From Micrococcus lacusdianchii (lineage in GTDB: Bacteria > Actinomycetota > Actinomycetes > Actinomycetales > Micrococcaceae): 64,000 nt of DNA. Each line of letters begins with the position of its first letter. Position 1 is the first letter of the stretch. A program made the position numbers and the translations under genes. The DNA lies in the NCBI RefSeq assembly GCF_023155805.1, contig NZ_JAKNUW010000009.1, positions 47,372 through 111,371 of the forward strand. Reading direction: 5' to 3'. Positions 7,825 through 16,778 of the stretch are shown here, piece by piece. The notes under the pieces are model-generated. The model was not told where the DNA came from and did no database searches. It worked only from the letters and a program-made list of their open reading frames with translations.

Positions 7825-8868
7825 TCAGCGCCGGCGGGTGACGCCGGCCGCGTCCAGGGGGGCCCGCAGGACGCCCGCGAGGTCGTAGTCGTGGTGGCCG
7901 AGCCCGTCGAGCACGTCCAACCGGGCCCGCGTGAACCCCCGGTCGGCGTAGAACCGGTGGCCCGCCGTCGCCGCCCCCAGGGCCGACCAGGTCTGCGGGT
8001 ACGTCTCCCCCGCGGTGTCCTCGGACCCCACCACCCACGTGGCCCGCAGGGCCCGGAACGCGGGGGTCAGCCGGGTCTCGCTGTACGTGGCGGGGACGCC
8101 GCCCCCGGCCAGGATCACGGCGCCGCCACCGGCGAAGCCCCACGCGTCCTGCTCCTGCGCCATGAGGCTGATGGTGATGATCTCCGCGCCGCCGGAGTAG
8201 CCGTAGAGCCACTGCCGGTCCGCGGCCAGCCGGTACGTCCGGTTCATGTGCGCCGCGAAGGCCCGGAAGTAGGCGGAGGTCCGCGCCTTGTCCTTCCACC
8301 ACGTGTACCCGAGGCCGCTGCGGTAGACGTCCGGCGTGTCGACGGCAATGCACACCAGGTTGCGGCGGTTCGCCTCGGCCGCGACGTCCGCGAGGGGGGC
8401 GGCGGCGGGGTTGTGCATTCGGGAGGTGGAGCGGGTGAAGTAGTCGCCGTCCAGGTAGAAGAGGACTCCGACCGGCGTCGACCAGTCGATGCCGTCCGCC
8501 CACACGTGGTAGACGGAGGACTGGTCGCCGTACGTGAACGTCCGGTGCAGCGCCGTGGACGCGAGGGCACGCGTGTCCGCCGGCGCCACCGGCACCGTCG
8601 GCGTCAGGGGCCTGAGGTAGTCGTCCGCGATCCAGCCGGTCCGGCCCTGCCACGCCACCTCGACCCAGGCGCCGGAGGTCCGGCCGGTGCGGGCCACGTC
8701 CTCGCCCGCCGGGACGACGACGATCCGGACCGCGGACCAGGACGGGGTGGCGCGGAGGTACACGGCCAGGGTGGTCGTCGCGGACGTGGCCGCGGCGGCC
8801 ACGGCAGGCAGGGCGCAGGCGACGGCGGCGGCCCCGGTGATGAGCGAACGGCGGGAGGTGAGGGTCAT
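7825..8868 (-). CDS. Tat-exported SH3b-domain esterase/hydrolase
   Basis: This is a predicted secreted alpha/beta hydrolase. The N-terminus SRRSLITGAAAVACALPAVA (residues 5-24) reads as a Tat or Sec signal with a twin Arg. Residues of roughly 30-85 look like a bacterial SH3 domain (VYLRATPSWSAVRIVVVPAG, then AWQGRTGWIADDYL), often used to bind cell-wall peptides. The catalytic half follows, with the nucleophile elbow GYSGGAE, preceded by VLFYLDGDYF, as in esterase-D/poly-hydroxybutyrate depolymerase-like enzymes. A late GLGHHDYD supplies a candidate catalytic His. Length is 347 aa. The gene lies 28 bp from the start of the polyprenyl synthase region but is functionally unrelated to it. The substrate is unknown; cell-envelope ester hydrolysis is a guess. 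Confidence 0.72.
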   Translation of the reverse strand: MTLTSRRSLITGAAAVACALPAVAAAATSATTTLAVYLRATPSWSAVRIVVVPAGEDVARTGRTSGAWVEVAWQGRTGWIADDYLRPLTPTVPVAPADTRALASTALHRTFTYGDQSSVYHVWADGIDWSTPVGVLFYLDGDYFTRSTSRMHNPAAAPLADVAAEANRRNLVCIAVDTPDVYRSGLGYTWWKDKARTSAYFRAFAAHMNRTYRLAADRQWLYGYSGGAEIITISLMAQEQDAWGFAGGGAVILAGGGVPATYSETRLTPAFRALRATWVVGSEDTAGETYPQTWSALGAATAGHRFYADRGFTRARLDVLDGLGHHDYDLAGVLRAPLDAAGVTRRR

Positions 8869-8896
8869 CGTCGGGGCCCTTTCGGTGCGGGGAGGC

Positions 8897-9961
8897 TCAG
8901 GCGGTGCGGGCGACCACGTAGTCCGCGAACGCCGCGAGCGCGTCCTTCACCACGGAGTCCGGAAGCGGTGTCAGCGCGGCCTGGGCGTCCTCGGCCCAGC
9001 GGCGGGTGAGCACCCTGGCCTCGGCGAAGGCCGGGTGCGCGGTGAGGGCGGCGACAGCGGCGGCCAGCTGTTCATCCGTGTCCAGCGGTCCCTCGACGAG
9101 GGCGAGCACGCGGCGGGCCTCCTCGGCCTCCGGCCCTTCCCCGGCGGCCGCGCGGCCGACGAGGATCGTGCTGAGGGTGGGCACGCGCTCGCGCAGGTCG
9201 GTCCCCGGCGTCTTGCCGAGTTCGTCCGCCGTGCTCGTGAGGTCGATCAGGTCGTCGGCCAGCTGGAATGCCAGGCCCACCTTCTCGCCGTAGTCGGCCA
9301 TGACCTGCACGGCGGACTCGTCCGCGCCGCCCAGGAACGCGCCGAGCACGCCCGCTGCGGAGATGAGGGAGCCGGTCTTGCCGCCGAGGACGCGGTAGTA
9401 GTGCTCCAGCGGGTCCTCGTCCTCAGCGGGACCGCGCGTCTCCCACAGCTGGCCCTGCACGAGGCGCTCGAACGTCTCCGCCTGGACGCCCACGGGGCGG
9501 GGACCGAGCTCGGACATGAACCGGGAGGCCCGGGCGAAGATGAGGTCACCGGCCAGGATGGCCTGGGAGTTGCCCCACAGCCGGTGCGCCGCGGGCGCGC
9601 CCCGGCGCACCGGGGCCTCGTCCATCACGTCGTCGTGGTACAGGGTGGCCAGGTGCGTCAGCTCCATGACGACGGCGGCCTGCCGCACCTGCGGGCCGAC
9701 CTCTCCGACCTCGCCGGTGGTCAGGCCGGGGTCCCCCAGCAGCGAGGCGAGGACCGTCAGGACCGGCCGGACGCGCTTGCCGCCGGCGGCGGCCAGGTGG
9801 CGTGTGGCCGTCTGTGAGAACGCGTCGTCGAAGGCCAGGGCCTCGGTCAGCTGCTCCTCGACCCGCTCGAGCGCCGTGAGGACGGACTCAAGCACCCGGC
9901 CGTGCTCGGCCAGGGGGTCGAATCCGGGGGGCAGGGCGAAGCCGGGCTCAGACGTGGTCAC
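8897..9961 (-). CDS. All-trans polyprenyl diphosphate synthase (menaquinone side chain)
   Basis: This enzyme condenses isopentenyl diphosphate units into the long prenyl tail. The first aspartate-rich motif is YHDDVMDEA and the second is LADDLIDL, both complete. KRVRPVL near the N-terminus is the usual IPP-binding patch. Length is 354 aa, as in heptaprenyl/octaprenyl synthases. The start is GTG at 9961, and the upstream gene stops at 9958 (GTGA overlap), so it is translated from the menD operon. That context points to the menaquinone tail, in line with the MK-7/MK-8 types known in Micrococcus, but chain length cannot be read here. It is the last gene of the operon. Confidence 0.92.
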   Translation of the reverse strand: MTTSEPGFALPPGFDPLAEHGRVLESVLTALERVEEQLTEALAFDDAFSQTATRHLAAAGGKRVRPVLTVLASLLGDPGLTTGEVGEVGPQVRQAAVVMELTHLATLYHDDVMDEAPVRRGAPAAHRLWGNSQAILAGDLIFARASRFMSELGPRPVGVQAETFERLVQGQLWETRGPAEDEDPLEHYYRVLGGKTGSLISAAGVLGAFLGGADESAVQVMADYGEKVGLAFQLADDLIDLTSTADELGKTPGTDLRERVPTLSTILVGRAAAGEGPEAEEARRVLALVEGPLDTDEQLAAAVAALTAHPAFAEARVLTRRWAEDAQAALTPLPDSVVKDALAAFADYVVARTA

Positions 9962-11346
9962 CGGTCAAGCCTACCCGGACGCGGTGCGTCGGCGGTGGTG
10001 AGGGAGGGCGTCACGGACTCCAGGATCCGCACCGCGCGGTCCACGGCGTCACCGCCGGCGGGGTCCACCACGTTGCCCATCACGCGGGCCACGGTGCGCA
10101 GCAGCGGCGGCACCGCCATGCCCGTGGCCAGGGCCGCACGCATCACCCGTGGCTGGCCGATCAGCTGCGCGAACCGGACGCCGAGCTGGAAGTGCGCGCC
10201 CCACAGGTGCTGCGTGATCACGGGGTACCGGGAGAGCACGGCGTCCGCGGCGGCGGAGGATCCGGCGCCCAGCGCCTCCACGGCCAGCTCCGCGGCGATC
10301 CGCGCGGCCTCCATGGCGAACCCGATGCCCTCGCCGTTGAACGGGGAGACCATGCCCGCGGCGTCGCCCACCAGCAGCATGCCGGGCACGTGCTGGGGGG
10401 TGCGGTTGAACGCCATGGGCAGGGCCGCCCCGAGGATCTTCGAGGTGCGGGTGTCCTCGGAGATCCCCCAGTCCTCGGTCAGCGCGCCGGACCACTGCCG
10501 CAGCAGCGCCCGGTAGTCGAGCCGGCCGAACATCGGGGAGGTGTCCAGGATGCCCAGGCCCACGTTGACGGTGCCGTCCGCGAGCGGGAACAGCCAGCCG
10601 TAGCCGGGCAGCGGGTTCCCGTCCTCGTCCGGCAGGCGCAGCCACGACTCCATCCACTCGCCGCGGTCCCCCCGCGGGCGGGGGACGGCGCCGTCCGGCC
10701 CCGTCGGCCCGGCGGTGTAGTAGGCCCGCACCGCCACGCCCATGGGGCGGTCCGTCCGGCGGTGCACGTCCATGGACACGGCGGCGCGAGCCGAGACCCC
10801 GTCGCACGCCAGCACGATCGGGGCGTGCCACGTGACGGTCTCCCCCGTCTTGCGGCCGTTCCCCCCGATCAGCTCGGCCGTGAGGCCGTCCACGCGCCCG
10901 GTCTCGTCCCGGGTGACACCCGTGACGGCGTGCCGCTCCAGCACCGTGGCCCCGCGCTCGCGGGCCGTGTCCGCCAGCAGCGCGTCGAGGTCCCGCCGGG
11001 TGCGGGTGAGGGCGTAGTCGGGCCAGCTCCGCGTCGTCGGCCAGGGCACGTCCACGGACCGCTCCCCCGCGCGCAGGCGCAGCCCGCGGATCACCTGCCA
11101 GCCGCCGTCGTCGCCGGGGCCGCCGCGGTGCTCGATCCCCAGCTGGCGCAGCTCCTGCACCGCCTGCGGGGTCAGCCCGTCCCCGCAGACCTTCTCGCGC
11201 GGGAACGCGGACTTCTCCAGCACGACGACGTCCAGGCCCGCCGCCGCCAGATGCGCCGCGGCCGTGGCTCCGGCGGGGCCGGCCCCGGAGATCAGCACGT
11301 CCGCGCGGCGGACGCGGCGGGGCTCGGGGGCGGGGTGCTCGGTCAT
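9958..11346 (-). CDS. Geranylgeranyl reductase family FAD enzyme, probable menaquinone reductase (MenJ-like)
   Basis: This is an FAD-dependent oxidoreductase of the geranylgeranyl-reductase family. The FAD motif ISGAGPAGATAAAHL is near residue 18. CGDGLTP and the second FAD segment VGDAAGMVSPFNGEGIG follow in their usual places. Placed between menD and the polyprenyl synthase, it most likely reduces one isoprene unit of menaquinone, as mycobacterial MenJ does. Micrococcus is known for hydrogenated menaquinones. The ATG at 11346 overlaps the menD stop (ATGA) and the stop overlaps the next GTG. Length is 462 aa. An alternative role on archaeal-type or carotenoid lipids is unlikely in this context. 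Confidence 0.85.
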   Translation of the reverse strand: MTEHPAPEPRRVRRADVLISGAGPAGATAAAHLAAAGLDVVVLEKSAFPREKVCGDGLTPQAVQELRQLGIEHRGGPGDDGGWQVIRGLRLRAGERSVDVPWPTTRSWPDYALTRTRRDLDALLADTARERGATVLERHAVTGVTRDETGRVDGLTAELIGGNGRKTGETVTWHAPIVLACDGVSARAAVSMDVHRRTDRPMGVAVRAYYTAGPTGPDGAVPRPRGDRGEWMESWLRLPDEDGNPLPGYGWLFPLADGTVNVGLGILDTSPMFGRLDYRALLRQWSGALTEDWGISEDTRTSKILGAALPMAFNRTPQHVPGMLLVGDAAGMVSPFNGEGIGFAMEAARIAAELAVEALGAGSSAAADAVLSRYPVITQHLWGAHFQLGVRFAQLIGQPRVMRAALATGMAVPPLLRTVARVMGNVVDPAGGDAVDRAVRILESVTPSLTTADAPRPGRLDR

Positions 11347-13199
11347 GACTCCTCCTCGGTCAGCGCCAGGTCCTCCGGGTGGCACTCCGGCGCCGCCTCG
11401 AACGTGGCGGCGACGGCCTCGGCGATGGCGGCGGTGACCCCGGGGCGGTCCGCGCGGTCGCACCGGACCTCCACGAGGCGCCGGCCCCGGCCCGGGTCCG
11501 ACAGCGTGTGCACGAGGCCCTCGCGCGTGGTCACGCGGACGTGCGCGATGCCGTGGGCGGCGGCCAGCGCGGCGAAGTCCACCGTGTGCGGGGTGCCGAA
11601 GAACCGCTCCACGGTCTCCGCCATGCCCTCGGCGCGCGCCACCTGGCCGTGCTCGAGCCCGGCGAAGATGGCGCCGCCGGCGTCGTTGACCACCACCACG
11701 TCCAGGTCGGGCTCCGGCTCGCCCGGTCCCTGCAGCAGGCCGCCGGAGTCGTGCAGGGCGGTGAGGTCCCCCACGAGGGCCACGGTGCGCCGGCCCGTGC
11801 CCAGGGCCACGCCGGCCGCGGTGGCGATCGTCCCGTCGATCCCCGCCAGCCCCCGGTTGGCGAACACCTGGACGTGCGGCGCCGCCGGCGGGCGCCAGGT
11901 CAGGTCCACGTCCCGGATGAGGGAGGACGAGCCGAGCACCAGCGGCCCGCGGGTCACCGCCGGAACCACGTGCGCCACGGACTGCGGGCTCAGTCCGTGG
12001 TCCCGGTCCCGGCGGGCCAGCACGTCCTCGAGGGCGGACTGCGCGCGCATGGACGCCCGCTGCCACGCGGCCAGCCAGCCGGGCCGGCCCTGGCCCGCGA
12101 ACGCGGCCAGCTCGGCGGGGTCGGCGATCAGGCGCTCGGCGCGCCGGCCGGGCTCGAACCACGGCATCGGCTCGGGGGCGAACAGCGCGGTCTCCACGTC
12201 CGGGCGGCGCAGCAGGGCGGTGACGGGTCGGGTGAGGGTCGGCCGGCCGAACAGCACCACCCGCTCGATGCGCGACGCGAGCGGGTGGGCCTGGGGGCTC
12301 GCACCCCCGCCGGGGCCGAGCAGCAGCGGATAGGCGGCGATCGCGTTGACGCTGAACCGCGCGTCGGAGCTGGGCTCGGCCAGCAGCGGCAGCCCCAGGG
12401 ACACCGCGAACGCGGCCGCCACCGGACCGGCCCCGTGGCACGCCAGCACCACGGTGCACCGGGCGTACCGGCGGGAGACGTCCAGCTCGGGCCCGCCTGA
12501 GAGGTCCATCCCCGGGGCGCGCCACGGCAGGCGCGGATCGGCGTCGGCGGCGTTCGCCACAGGCGCGACGGCGGCCATCTCCGCGAGCTGCTCCGCGTCC
12601 GGGACGAGCGGCTCACGGAAGCGCAGGTTCAGGTGCACGGGCCCGGTGGGGGCCTCGGCCACGGCGACGGCGTCCGCGGCGTCCGCGGCCGCGAACCCGT
12701 CCGCACGCAGCAGCGCACCCCGCACGGCGGAGGAGACGGCGCGCAGGTGGGCGGCCGTGCTCGCCCCCGGGGCGGGGTCCCCGTCCACGCACGCGGCGGC
12801 CCGCGTGTGCAGCGCGAACAGGCCCTCCTGCTCGGTGGTCTGGTTGGCGCCGGTGCCGTGCAGCTCGGCGGGCCGGTCGGCGGTGAGCGCCACGAGGCGC
12901 GTGCCCGCGTGGAAGGCCTCCATCACGGCCGGCAGCAGGTTCCCGACGGCGGTGCCCGAGGTGGTCAGGACCCCCACCGGACGCCCGGTGGACAGGGAGA
13001 GGCCGTGGGCGAGGAAGCCGGCGGAGCGCTCGTCGATCCGCACGTGCAGGCGCAGGCGCCCGGCACGCTCCTGCTCGGCGAGCGCGTAGACGAGCGGGGC
13101 GGAGCGGGAGCCGGGGCAGATCACGGCCTCCCGCATGCCGCCCTCGATCAGGGCGGCGGCCACGGTGCGGGCCAGGGCGGTCGAGTCGACGGAAGACAT
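11343..13199 (-). CDS. menD: MenD, SEPHCHC synthase
   Basis: MenD is the thiamine-diphosphate enzyme that joins 2-oxoglutarate to isochorismate in menaquinone synthesis. CPGSRSAPLVYAL (residues 28-40), RIDERSAGFLAHGLS and LTTSGTAVGNLLPAVMEA mark the N-terminal domain. GDLTALHDSGGLL and VVNDAGGAIFAGLEHGQ form the ThDP/Mg site. Length is 618 aa. The ATG at 13199 is preceded by TAGACT at 10-nt spacing and no Shine-Dalgarno sequence. It heads a three-gene overlapping operon with the reductase and polyprenyl synthase. The isochorismate synthase menF and menH are not in the window. Confidence 0.95.
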   Translation of the reverse strand: MSSVDSTALARTVAAALIEGGMREAVICPGSRSAPLVYALAEQERAGRLRLHVRIDERSAGFLAHGLSLSTGRPVGVLTTSGTAVGNLLPAVMEAFHAGTRLVALTADRPAELHGTGANQTTEQEGLFALHTRAAACVDGDPAPGASTAAHLRAVSSAVRGALLRADGFAAADAADAVAVAEAPTGPVHLNLRFREPLVPDAEQLAEMAAVAPVANAADADPRLPWRAPGMDLSGGPELDVSRRYARCTVVLACHGAGPVAAAFAVSLGLPLLAEPSSDARFSVNAIAAYPLLLGPGGGASPQAHPLASRIERVVLFGRPTLTRPVTALLRRPDVETALFAPEPMPWFEPGRRAERLIADPAELAAFAGQGRPGWLAAWQRASMRAQSALEDVLARRDRDHGLSPQSVAHVVPAVTRGPLVLGSSSLIRDVDLTWRPPAAPHVQVFANRGLAGIDGTIATAAGVALGTGRRTVALVGDLTALHDSGGLLQGPGEPEPDLDVVVVNDAGGAIFAGLEHGQVARAEGMAETVERFFGTPHTVDFAALAAAHGIAHVRVTTREGLVHTLSDPGRGRRLVEVRCDRADRPGVTAAIAEAVAATFEAAPECHPEDLALTEEES

Positions 13200-13209
13200 G
13201 GTGGTCGCC

Positions 13210-13215
13210 AGTCTA
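13210..13215 (-). promoter_or_regulatory. -10 box (TAGACT) of the menD operon
   Basis: TAGACT on the minus strand lies 10 nt before the menD ATG. The leader would be at most a few nucleotides, so translation probably starts leaderless. Confidence 0.5.
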
Positions 13216-13253
13216 GGCGGGGCCCGACGTCACGATGTCCCGGGCAGACGGCC

Positions 13254-13303
13254 GAGCCCCCGCGTCATCGCCGCCGTGCAGGACGGCGATGACGCGGGGG
13301 CTC
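13254..13303 (-). terminator. Terminator after phoX
   Basis: A perfect 20-bp inverted repeat (13254-13273 with 13284-13303) has a 10-nt loop. It starts 19 bp beyond the phoX stop on the minus strand and lies before the menD promoter. It therefore insulates the menD operon from phoX. Confidence 0.9.
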
Positions 13304-13322
13304 GGTCAGGCGTGGGTGCCGG

Positions 13323-15446
13323 TCAGTTCTTCGGACCCTTGCCCTTGCCGTGGCCGCCCTTGCCCTTGCCGGCCTTCTCCTTGCCGGAGCCCTTGCCGAC
13401 GCCGTTGTTCCCGGTCACGTTGAAGACCTGGACGACGGACGGGCGCGGCGCGGCGACGTCGTCGCCCACCTGCACGGGGCCGGCCGGGTTCAGGAAGTCC
13501 GGGAAGGAGGACGTGTGGGCGCCCCACATGCCGTCTTCGCCCGGGTGCTGGACGTTCACGAACACGGAGTTGTCCCGGTCGTGGATGACCGGGCCGCAGG
13601 TCTCGGCGTCGCGGGGGACGGCGAGGAACTGCTGCACGCGGCCGCGCTCCGGGCCGTCCAGGGTGACCTTGTGGAGGGCGTCGGCGTAGCCGATGGTGCC
13701 CGGCTGGCCGTCGGTGGAGACCCAGAGGCTGCCCTCCGAGTCGAACGCCACGTTGTCCGGGCAGGAGATCGGGGAGACGAGCTCCTTCGGGTAGCCCGCG
13801 AAGTAGGCCGAGGAGGAGACCGCCGGGTCGCCGGCGAGCAGCAGGATGACCCAGTTGAACCGGGTGGCGGTGTGGTCGCCGCGGCGCTCGGTCAGCTCGA
13901 TCACGTGGCCGTCGCGGTTGCCCACGATCGGGTTGGCCTCGTCGACCGCGGTGCGCTTGGTGTTGTTGGTCAGGGCCGCGTAGACCTTGCCGTTGACGGG
14001 GTTGGTCTCCACGTCCTCCGGGCGGTCCATGGCGGTGGCGCCCATCTTGTCCGCCGCCAGGCGGGTGAAGACGAGGACCTCCTCGAGGGACATGCCGGGC
14101 ACATAGGACTTCTTGTGGGACGCGAGGGCGATCCACTCGCCCCAGCCGTCGAAGGCGCCGTCGGAGGGCAGGGTGCCGGTGCCGTCGATCTCGCGCTCCG
14201 GGGAGTCGCCGTGGAACTTGGCCGCGTAGAGCGTGCCCTCGTCCAGCAGGGACATGTTGTGCTTCTTGTCGCCCGCGCGGTACGTCTTGGCGGAGACGAA
14301 CTTGTACAGGTAGTCGTGGCGCTCGTCGTCGCCGGAGTAGACCACGGCGTGGCCGGACCCGGAGAGGACCGCGGTGCCGGCCTCGTGCTTGAAGCGGCCC
14401 AGGAGGGTGTGCTTGACCGGAGTGGAGGTCGGGTCCTCCGGGTCCACCTCGACGATCCAGCCGAAGCGGTGGGCCTCGTTCTCGTAGCCCTCGTGGGTGA
14501 GGTCGAAGCGGTCGTAGTAGTTCTCCCACCCGCGGGAGGTCGGCTTGGTGCCGATGCCGTAGCGCTTCTCCTCCGCGGTCCCGCGGCCCGTGAAGTACTG
14601 GTTGAAGTTCTCCTCGCCGGAGAGGACGGTGCCCCACGGGGTGGTGCCGCCGGCGCAGTTGTTCAGGGTGCCGAGCACGCGGGTGCCGGTGGGGTCCTCC
14701 ACCGTCTTCAGCAGGTCGCTGCCGGCGGCGGGGCCGGTGACGCGGAAGGGGGTGGTGCCGGTGATGCGGCGGTTGCGGCGGCCACCGCGCACGTACTCCC
14801 ACTTGGCGCCCTTCCCGGTGCGCTCGAGGTCCACGATGGACAGGCCGTGGGACTGGATGCCGGCGTCGACGACGTCCTTGGGGTGGGAGGCGATGTACTC
14901 CGGGGAGAACATGATGTATTCGTTCGTGTACTCGTGGTTGGACACGAGGTAGCCGCGGCGGTCGTTGCCGCCGTCGGAGATCACGTTCAGGTAGTCGCAG
15001 TTGTAGCCGAACTGGGCCGCGGCGGAGGCGCCGGTCTGGTGCTCGATGTCGAACTCCGGGGAGTCGGCGAACAGCGGGTCGCCCCAGCGGATGATCGTGC
15101 CCCAGTCGTAGCCGGCGGGGACGGTGACGTCGTCCACGGTGCGCATCACGGGCGCGATGGGCTCGAAGTCCAGCTTGCCGCCGCCGCGGGGCGGGCGGCC
15201 GTTGTCCGCGAGGGCCTCGGGGGCCTGGGCCACCTGGCCGCCGATCACGACGGCCGCGGCCAGGCCGGTGCCGCCGGCGAGGGCGGCGCGGCGCGAGATG
15301 GCACGCTCGGCGACCTGCTGGAAGGTCTCGTTGCCGGAGGTGTTGGGGACGGGGTTCGAGCAGGCGTTGCCGCACTTGAGCTCGCAGGTGACGGCGGAGC
15401 GGTTGCCACGGGTGTGGCCGGCCATGGGCAGGAGGCGCTTGAACAT
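13323..15446 (-). CDS. phoX: PhoX-family alkaline phosphatase (DUF839), Tat-exported
   Basis: PhoX enzymes are Ca/Fe-dependent phosphomonoesterases exported folded by the Tat system to scavenge phosphate. The N-terminus carries the family's Cys-bearing leader (TCELKCGNACSNP, about residues 20-32). The twin-Arg signal AISRRAALAGGTGLAAAVVI follows at about residues 49-68. Family text includes WGTIIRWGDPLF, NHEYTNEYIMF, GAFDGWGEWIAL and ATAMDRPEDVETNP. The ATG at 15446 has GAAGGACG upstream; further upstream in-frame codons give no plausible leader. Length is 707 aa, typical. The last 25 residues are a Gly/Lys-rich tail (GKGSGKEKAGKGKGG). A PHO-box-like direct repeat lies 115 bp before the start, which suggests induction by phosphate limitation. 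Confidence 0.9.
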   Translation of the reverse strand: MFKRLLPMAGHTRGNRSAVTCELKCGNACSNPVPNTSGNETFQQVAERAISRRAALAGGTGLAAAVVIGGQVAQAPEALADNGRPPRGGGKLDFEPIAPVMRTVDDVTVPAGYDWGTIIRWGDPLFADSPEFDIEHQTGASAAAQFGYNCDYLNVISDGGNDRRGYLVSNHEYTNEYIMFSPEYIASHPKDVVDAGIQSHGLSIVDLERTGKGAKWEYVRGGRRNRRITGTTPFRVTGPAAGSDLLKTVEDPTGTRVLGTLNNCAGGTTPWGTVLSGEENFNQYFTGRGTAEEKRYGIGTKPTSRGWENYYDRFDLTHEGYENEAHRFGWIVEVDPEDPTSTPVKHTLLGRFKHEAGTAVLSGSGHAVVYSGDDERHDYLYKFVSAKTYRAGDKKHNMSLLDEGTLYAAKFHGDSPEREIDGTGTLPSDGAFDGWGEWIALASHKKSYVPGMSLEEVLVFTRLAADKMGATAMDRPEDVETNPVNGKVYAALTNNTKRTAVDEANPIVGNRDGHVIELTERRGDHTATRFNWVILLLAGDPAVSSSAYFAGYPKELVSPISCPDNVAFDSEGSLWVSTDGQPGTIGYADALHKVTLDGPERGRVQQFLAVPRDAETCGPVIHDRDNSVFVNVQHPGEDGMWGAHTSSFPDFLNPAGPVQVGDDVAAPRPSVVQVFNVTGNNGVGKGSGKEKAGKGKGGHGKGKGPKN

Positions 15447-15560
15447 TGGGGACGTCCTTCGAGGTGAGGGGGACGGCACACGGGGGCGGCGTGCCGACGA
15501 CGGGTCGGGAGCCACGTCTCGGGGACCACCGTGGTGCACCCGAGGGAGCGTCCGACGGCC

Positions 15561-15582
15561 CGGAGGTGAACCGGAGCCGAAC
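15561..15582 (-). promoter_or_regulatory. PHO-box-like 11-bp direct repeat upstream of phoX
   Basis: On the minus strand two 11-bp units stand head to tail: GTTCGGCTCCG then GTTCACCTCCG. They match the Streptomyces PhoP operator layout, where 11-bp units resemble GTTCACC followed by four looser bases. The downstream gene is a phosphatase, the classical PhoP target. Position is about 115-136 bp before the phoX start. Confidence 0.6.
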
Positions 15583-15651
15583 TCTGTCCGACCTGGGCGT
15601 TTCATCCCGGCGGCGTGCCCTATTGGGCGCAGCCGGGCCCCCGTTCCGGGC

Positions 15652-16731
15652 TCAGGCGGGCGCGCAGTCCGCGAGCACGGCGTGGGCCGCGCGCGCCCGT
15701 TCCGCCCACCACCGCTGGCCCGCAGCGTCCTGCCGGACCCGGGCCAGCAGGGCCGGATCCGGCTCCGGCGCCCGCTCCCCCGGGGCGGGCAGCGCCCCGC
15801 CGCGCGGGCGCCAGGGCGGGGAGATGACGTCGTCGGTGAACAGCGCCGCCGTGCCGAGCCCGCACGCGAAGGGCAGGGCGGGCAGGTGCGCCGCGAGCGC
15901 CGCCCCGCCGGCGATGCCCACGGAGGTGTCCAGCGCCGAGGAGACGACCGCGTCCAGTCCCGCCGCCTCGACGATCGCGGCGGCGCGGCGCACCCCGCCG
16001 AGGGGCTGGACCTTCACGACGATCAGGTCGGCTGCGTCCGCCTGGGCGACGGCGAGCGGGTCCGTCTCCTTGCGCACGGCCTCGTCCGCCGCGATCCGGG
16101 TGGCGACCCCGCGCTCGCGCAGCATCCGCCGCACCCGGCCCAGCTTCCGGATGCCCGGGACGGGCTGCTCGGCGTACTCGAGGCCCACGTCCCGCAGCTC
16201 GACGAGCATGGTCACGGCCTGGGCCACCGTCCACCCGCAGTTGGCGTCCACGCGCACCGCCGCGTCCGGCAGCAGCTCCCGCACCCGGCGCACCCGCGCC
16301 AGGTCCGCACTGTGGGACCCGGTGACCAGGCCGCCGCCGGAGCGGCGTTCGGCCACCTTCACCTTGACCGCGGTGATGCCCTCCCCGTACCGGGCCAGGA
16401 CGCCCTCGACGTCGTCCGCGGAGACCGCGGGGACGGTCGCGTTGACCGGCACGGCGTCCCGCACGGGCGCGGGCCACCCCTGCCAGCCGGCCTCGATGGC
16501 CGCGGCGAGCCAGCGGGAGGCCTCGGCCGGGCCGTACTCCGGGAACGGGGAGAACTCGGCCCAGCCGGCGGGTCCGCGCAGCAGAAGCGCCTGCCGGACG
16601 TCCGTGCCCCGGAAGCGGACGGACATGGGCAGGGACACGGCCACGGCGTGCTCGAGCAGCTCCTCCACATCCGGCAGGGCGGGGCCGCCGGGCGCACCGG
16701 GCAGCGGGGGCAGGGCGGCGGCGGGGTCCAT
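15652..16731 (-). CDS. menC: MenC, o-succinylbenzoate synthase
   Basis: MenC dehydrates SHCHC to o-succinylbenzoate in menaquinone synthesis. It is a member of the enolase superfamily. The catalytic Lys motif VKVKVAERR, the metal ligands in RVDANCGW, EYAEQPVPG and AADEAV, and the second Lys in IVVKVQPLGG all appear in order. Length is 359 aa. The ATG at 16731 is chosen because TAGACT lies 7 nt upstream and because an N-terminal extension toward 17226 would run antisense to the next gene. No Shine-Dalgarno sequence is present. It is a single gene, separate from menD by the phoX unit. Confidence 0.92.
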   Translation of the reverse strand: MDPAAALPPLPGAPGGPALPDVEELLEHAVAVSLPMSVRFRGTDVRQALLLRGPAGWAEFSPFPEYGPAEASRWLAAAIEAGWQGWPAPVRDAVPVNATVPAVSADDVEGVLARYGEGITAVKVKVAERRSGGGLVTGSHSADLARVRRVRELLPDAAVRVDANCGWTVAQAVTMLVELRDVGLEYAEQPVPGIRKLGRVRRMLRERGVATRIAADEAVRKETDPLAVAQADAADLIVVKVQPLGGVRRAAAIVEAAGLDAVVSSALDTSVGIAGGAALAAHLPALPFACGLGTAALFTDDVISPPWRPRGGALPAPGERAPEPDPALLARVRQDAAGQRWWAERARAAHAVLADCAPA

Positions 16732-16738
16732 GCGGGCC

Positions 16739-16744
16739 AGTCTA
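16739..16744 (-). promoter_or_regulatory. -10 box (TAGACT), leaderless menC
   Basis: TAGACT ends 7 nt before the menC ATG on the minus strand, so the transcript should begin at or next to the start codon. Confidence 0.55.
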
Positions 16745-16778
16745 GGAACGGCGCCCGCCGCGGGTCCCGATGGGCCGG

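Noticed and set aside
11347..12525. In-frame extension of the menaquinone reductase gene to 855 residues
   Set aside because: The extension lies within menD in another frame; the FAD motif begins just after the ATG at 11346, which overlaps the menD stop.
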